DNA from: Anaeromyxobacter paludicola
GTDB taxonomy: Bacteria; Myxococcota; Myxococcia; Myxococcales; Anaeromyxobacteraceae
Assembly (NCBI RefSeq): GCF_023169965.1
Contig: NZ_AP025592.1
Span: 3,162,001-3,226,000 of the forward strand
DNA length: 64,000 nt
Direction: 5' to 3'
Shown: positions 59,693 through 64,000 of the stretch, one piece after another
Layout: each line of letters opens with the position of its first letter
Numbering within the stretch: the stretch's first letter is position 1
Notes under the pieces: generated by a model
The model's database searches: none
What the model saw: only the letters and a program-made list of their open reading frames with translations
Told to the model about the DNA's origin: nothing
Made by a program: the position numbers and the translations under genes

Positions 59693-60571
59693 TTACTTGA
59701 GCGCCTCGGCGCCGCTGACGATTTCCATCAGTTCCTTGGTGATGTAGGCCTGCCGCGCGCGGTTGTAGTCGAGCGTCAGCTTGCCGATCATCTCCTCGGC
59801 GTTCTTGGTGGCGGACTCCATCGCGGTCATGCGCGCGCCGTGCTCGCTGGCGGCCGACTCGAGGAGCGCCCGCCACACCTGCATGTTGATGTGGCGCGGG
59901 AGCAGGTCGGCGAGGAGCGCCTCGCGACCCGGCTCGTAGATGAAGTCGACCGAGGCCGCCTGCGCCTCGGTGGCCGCGGGGGTCTCGACCGGGAGCACCT
60001 GGCGCACCACCACGTGCTGCGAGATGGCGCTCTTGAACTCGTTGTAGCAGAGGAAGACCGCGTCCACCTCGCCGGCGAGCCAGCGGGCGGTGAGCTCCTC
60101 GGCGATCTCCTGCGCCTTCTCGAACCGCAGGTGCTGGTGCACGCCGGTGTAGTCGGCCTGCATCGTGACCTTGCGGCTCTTGAAGTAGTCGCGCGCCTTG
60201 CGGCCGATGGTGGTGACGCGGACCTCGGCGTAGCGCTCGGCGTTCTCGGTCATGAAGCGCTGCGCGCGGCGGAGCACGTTCGAGTTGAACGCGCCGGCGA
60301 GCCCGCGGTCGCTGGTGACGAGGACGATCTCGGCCTTCTTCGCCACCCGCGGCGCGAGCAGCGGGTGGGCCGGCTTCTCGGCGGCGGCGCCGGCGCGGGC
60401 CGCCACCTCGCCGAGGGCGCGCTCGAGGAGCGCGGCGTACGGGCGGGTCTTGAGGATGGCGTCCTGCGCCCGCCGCAGCTTGGCCGCGGCCACCATCTTC
60501 ATGGCCTTGGTGATCTGGCGGGTGCTCTTGACCGAGCCGATCCGCTTTCGGATGTCGCGAAGGTTGGGCAC
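59693..60571 (-). CDS. atpG: ATP synthase subunit gamma
   Basis: This 292-residue central shaft begins with the classic NLRDIRKRIGSVKSTRQITKAMKMVAAAKLRRAQ. It has ITSDRGLAGAFN-type VLVTSDRGLAGAFNSNVLR and ends with the conserved LTLDYNRARQAYITKELMEIVSGAEAL helix. Length is typical. It is 27 bases downstream of atpA, and all F1 genes are on one strand. Confidence 0.97.
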   Translation of the reverse strand: MPNLRDIRKRIGSVKSTRQITKAMKMVAAAKLRRAQDAILKTRPYAALLERALGEVAARAGAAAEKPAHPLLAPRVAKKAEIVLVTSDRGLAGAFNSNVLRRAQRFMTENAERYAEVRVTTIGRKARDYFKSRKVTMQADYTGVHQHLRFEKAQEIAEELTARWLAGEVDAVFLCYNEFKSAISQHVVVRQVLPVETPAATEAQAASVDFIYEPGREALLADLLPRHINMQVWRALLESAASEHGARMTAMESATKNAEEMIGKLTLDYNRARQAYITKELMEIVSGAEALK

Positions 60572-60598
60572 GGGCTCTTTCCGGGAGAGGACCGCCGG

Positions 60599-62128
<1,530 letters not shown>

Positions 62129-62164
62129 CGGTTCTAGGTCTCCGGTGCGGGCCTGCGAAGAGGG

Positions 62165-62704
62165 CTACTGCTTGAGGGTCTGGCGGAGGTCCTCGAGCTG
62201 CGTGCGGACCGAGCCGTCGTAGACGAGGTTCCCCACCTGGGCGACGACGCCGCCGAGGAGGGAGGGATCGACGTGGTGCTCGACGATCACGTTGGCGCGG
62301 GCGGCGCCGGCGAGCCGGTCGGCGATCTGCTGCGCCACGGCCGGGTCGAGCGGAGTGGCGCTCACCACCCGGGCGCGGAGGCGGCCGAGCTTCTTGTCGG
62401 CCAGCGACCGAAAGTGGTCCACGATCCCCGTGAGGTAGGCGAAGCGGTTCCGGTCGGCGAGGAGCGAGAGCAGGTTCGCCGGCTCGGCGTCGAGCTTGAG
62501 CGCCGCGGCGAGCTGGGCGGCGATGGCGCGCCGCTGCTCCTTCACGTAGACCGGGTTCACGAGGACGTCGCGCAGCTCGGCCGAGGACTCGACCGCCTGC
62601 TTGAAGGCGGCCAGGGCGTCGGACCACTGCTCGACGCGGCCCTGCTCGACGGCGAGGTCGAAGAGGGCCTGCGCGTAACGACGAGCGATCGAACCCAGGA
62701 TCAT
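62165..62704 (-). CDS. atpH: ATP synthase subunit delta
   Basis: This 179-residue F1-stalk connector is helical in its N-terminal domain (GSIARRYAQALFDLAVEQGRVE). The C-terminal part carries RARVVSATPLDPAVAQQIADRLAG and HHVDPSLLGGVVAQVGNLVYDGSVRTQLEDLRQTL, the family signature. It starts the F1 operon. The ATG at 62704 is only about six bases after the predicted transcription start and lacks a Shine-Dalgarno, so it may be translated as a leaderless message. Confidence 0.95.
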   Translation of the reverse strand: MILGSIARRYAQALFDLAVEQGRVEQWSDALAAFKQAVESSAELRDVLVNPVYVKEQRRAIAAQLAAALKLDAEPANLLSLLADRNRFAYLTGIVDHFRSLADKKLGRLRARVVSATPLDPAVAQQIADRLAGAARANVIVEHHVDPSLLGGVVAQVGNLVYDGSVRTQLEDLRQTLKQ

Positions 62705-62716
62705 AGGGGCAGCCCG

Positions 62717-62744
62717 ACTATCACGGATAGAGCGGATTCGTCAA
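62717..62744 (-). promoter_or_regulatory. Sigma70-type promoter of the F1 operon
   Basis: On the minus strand TTGACG (62744-62739), 16 bases, and GATAGT (62722-62717) match 5/6 and 4/6. The predicted transcript begins near 62710, only about six bases before the atpH ATG. Confidence 0.55.
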
Positions 62745-62857
62745 CCATATCGGGCACTAGATTCAGGTTTTCCGGGAGGGGCTCACCTTTCCGCACCGGG
62801 GGCAGGCGCGGACGGCGTGTTGGAAGCGGGAGGGGCGAGAGGGATCTCCTGAGGGAT

Positions 62858-63311
62858 CTCCGGCACCGGGGCGCTGACGAAGTGAGCAGCCGGGCGGAAC
62901 GGCGGTGCCGAACGACGGTGCCGGGGGTCGGTGCCGGAGCGGTGCCGGGGGCGGTGCCGGAGGCGGGTCTCGGCGCGGGGCAGTGCCGGTCTCGGTGCCG
63001 GAGGCGGAGCGGCGGCGAGGGGCGGCGTGTTGGTGCCAGAGCAGGGCGGCGGTGCCGGGGGCAACTCCGAGGCGGCACCAGGTGGTGCCGGAGGCGGGTG
63101 AGATTCCCGCTCGGCCAGCCGGCCGGCCACCCGGCACCCGACTGCAAATCTCCGGCACCGCCGATTCCGGCACCGCCGATTTCGGCCTCGGCACCGATCT
63201 CCGGCACCGACCCCCAAGCACCCATCTCAAGCACCGGCAGGGCGCGCCTGGGAGGAGCATCACCGGGGCCGCTCCCGCACCCGCGGTGCGCGTTTGACAG
63301 CCTCCGGCACC
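62858..63311. repeat. Decamer cluster upstream of hsp20, in opposed blocks
   Basis: One CTCCGGCACC at 62858 is followed by a block with GGTGCCGGAG-type copies (exact at 62930, 62953, 62994, 63084; near matches at about 62904, 62918, 63032 and 63051). A block of the reverse orientation follows (exact at 63150, 63199 and 63302; near matches at about 63131 and 63165). The two blocks are mutually complementary over about 400 bases and could fold as a long imperfect hairpin. Nothing else coding is visible in 62705-63362. The last copy lies inside the hsp20 promoter spacer. Confidence 0.85.
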
Positions 63312-63321
63312 GCCTTACGTT
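63294..63321 (+). promoter_or_regulatory. hsp20 promoter candidate
   Basis: TTGACA (63294-63299, perfect -35), 16 bases and TACGTT (63316-63321) upstream of hsp20. The spacer contains the last decamer copy (63302-63311). The predicted start is near 63328, inside the palindrome at 63326-63342. Confidence 0.5.
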
Positions 63322-63325
63322 CCGT

Positions 63326-63342
63326 TTGGCTCGACGAGCCAA
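63326..63342. promoter_or_regulatory. Operator-like palindrome before hsp20
   Basis: TTGGCTCG-A-CGAGCCAA is a perfect 8-base inverted repeat with one central base. It overlaps the expected transcription start of hsp20 and lies about 20 bases before its start codon. It may be the binding site of a repressor controlling the heat-shock gene, or it may form a small RNA hairpin near the ribosome site. It does not match CIRCE. Confidence 0.55.
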
Positions 63343-63362
63343 GTCACAGAAGGAGGAATGAA

Positions 63363-63800
63363 ATGGCACTGCTGACCCGATTCGACCCGTGGCGGGATCT
63401 CGCCCGGCTGCAGGACGAGGTGACCCGGATGTTCGACGACCGGCTCACGCTCAGCCCTGGTGAGTCGGTGGGCTGGACGCCGAAGTGCGACATCTTCGAG
63501 GACGAGGAGTCGATCGCCCTCCGCTTCGACCTCGCTGGGGTCGACCCGAAGGACGTGGAGATCCGCTTCGAGAACGGCGTGCTCACCCTCAAGGGGGAGC
63601 GGAAGCTGGAGAAGGAAGAGAAGCGGGACAACTATCACCGCGTCGAGATGTCCTACGGCACCTTCACTCGTTCGTTCACGGTCCCTGGCACCATCGACCC
63701 GGAGAAGATCAAGGCGGAGAGCAAGAACGGGATGCTGGCCGTCCACCTGCCGAAGAAGCCCGAGGCCAAGCCGAAGGCCATCACGGTGAAGGTGAGCTGA
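63363..63800 (+). CDS. Small heat-shock protein (Hsp20/alpha-crystallin)
   Basis: The protein has 145 residues from ATG 63363, which has AGGAGG at a six-base spacing, a strong site. The N-terminus is LLTRFDPWRDLARLQDEVTRMF. The alpha-crystallin domain spans about residues 38-130 (GWTPKCDIFEDEESIALRFDLAGVDPKDVEIRFENGVLTLKGER and SYGTFTRSFTVPGTIDPEKI). The C-terminus has the exchangeable KPKAITVKVS, with the I-x-I/V motif as ITV. It is an ATP-independent holdase. The gene stands alone and ends in a strong bidirectional terminator. Confidence 0.96.
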   Translation: MALLTRFDPWRDLARLQDEVTRMFDDRLTLSPGESVGWTPKCDIFEDEESIALRFDLAGVDPKDVEIRFENGVLTLKGERKLEKEEKRDNYHRVEMSYGTFTRSFTVPGTIDPEKIKAESKNGMLAVHLPKKPEAKPKAITVKVS

Positions 63801-63839
63801 CCCGGGACGCGGCCCCGCGGTGTTGACGAGCAGTAAACA

Positions 63840-63873
63840 AAAGGCCGGGCCCGATCGAACGGGCCCGGCCTTT
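63840..63873. terminator. Bidirectional terminator between hsp20 and the bactofilin gene
   Basis: A perfect 14-base-pair stem AAAGGCCGGGCCCG/CGGGCCCGGCCTTT (63840-63853 and 63860-63873) has an ATCGAA loop. It is preceded by AAACA and followed by GCTTTT, so it can terminate from both directions between two convergent genes. Confidence 0.85.
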
Positions 63874-63894
63874 GCTTTTGGTGAATGCCGTGGG

Positions 63895-64000
63895 CTAGGG
63901 CTTCACGGCGGCGACGGCCGCGGCGGCGACCGGCTTCGTCGCCCCCTTCTCCAGGTTCTCCATCTTGGCCTGGCCCTCGAAGATCACGCCCTTCTCGATC
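63895..64000 (-). CDS. Bactofilin C-terminus (partial, N-terminal part outside window)
   Basis: The minus strand reads in frame from the edge to a TAG at 63895, giving IEKGVIFEGQAKMENLEKG followed by an Ala/Val-rich AATKPVAAAAVAAVKP-type tail. The IEKGV-x-FEGxxKM pattern is the typical end of the last beta-strand repeat of bactofilins, polymer-forming cytoskeletal proteins. Only 35 residues are inside the window, so the class (BacM, N, O or P type) cannot be decided. Confidence 0.7.
   Translation of the reverse strand, partial: IEKGVIFEGQAKMENLEKGATKPVAAAAVAAVKP

Noticed and set aside
62858-63311. Decamer cluster as a CRISPR array
   Set aside because: Repeats are 10 bases, in both orientations, with irregular spacing, and no cas genes are in the window.

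Overview
The window is very GC-rich and its gene content points to a myxobacterium, most likely an Anaeromyxobacter-type member of the Myxococcota. The signs are an MglA-type GTPase, a bactofilin C-terminus, many PAS/GAF-type histidine kinases, TolQ/TolR-like motors, a Che array with CheC, and an F-ATPase split into two operons. This assignment is inferred from gene content, not from a database search. There are no tRNA, rRNA, insertion-sequence or CRISPR features that I can support.

Layout. 1-11.5 kb is an envelope-glycan region. It holds UDP-glucose dehydrogenase, a tight cluster for decaprenyl-phospho-arabinose (DPPR synthase, DprE1, DprE2), three multi-pass membrane proteins that could be lipid-linked glycosyltransferases, a nucleotidyltransferase-like protein, a Vms1/eRF1-like protein and a LON-domain protein. 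11.5-16 kb holds a membrane pyrophosphatase and an ExbB-ExbD-ExbD motor. 17.6-29.2 kb is one minus-strand run of eleven close or overlapping genes: mglA-like GTPase, PocR-type kinase, thiL, mcp, cheW, cheY, cheA, cheC, larB, larC and a GAF/PAS kinase. 29.8-36.2 kb has a membrane kinase, a DinG/XPD-type helicase, a site-2 protease and a periplasmic-binding-protein-like lipoprotein. 36.2-42.1 kb is the heat-shock group hrcA-grpE-dnaK-dnaJ plus a TPR lipoprotein. 42.5-50.8 kb holds mfd, two PpiC/SurA-type foldases, pdxA and ychF. 50.9-62.7 kb holds the F0 genes (atpZ-I-B-E-F) and F1 genes (atpH-A-G-D-C), separated by gyrA and hemL. 63.3-64 kb has a small heat-shock protein and the end of a bactofilin.

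The strongest unexplained signal is a dispersed decamer, CTCCGGCACC (reverse GGTGCCGGAG). I count about 29 exact copies by eye. They cluster in non-coding stretches at 29.5, 42.2 and 62.9-63.3 kb, and some sit inside genes, where they encode apparent extra loops in Mfd and PdxA. A second family, C/G-rich hairpins built on CCCCTCCCCGGCCCTCCCC, lies in three gaps and also inside cheA and one membrane-protein gene. Several promoters, terminators and an operator-like palindrome can be read directly and are listed.
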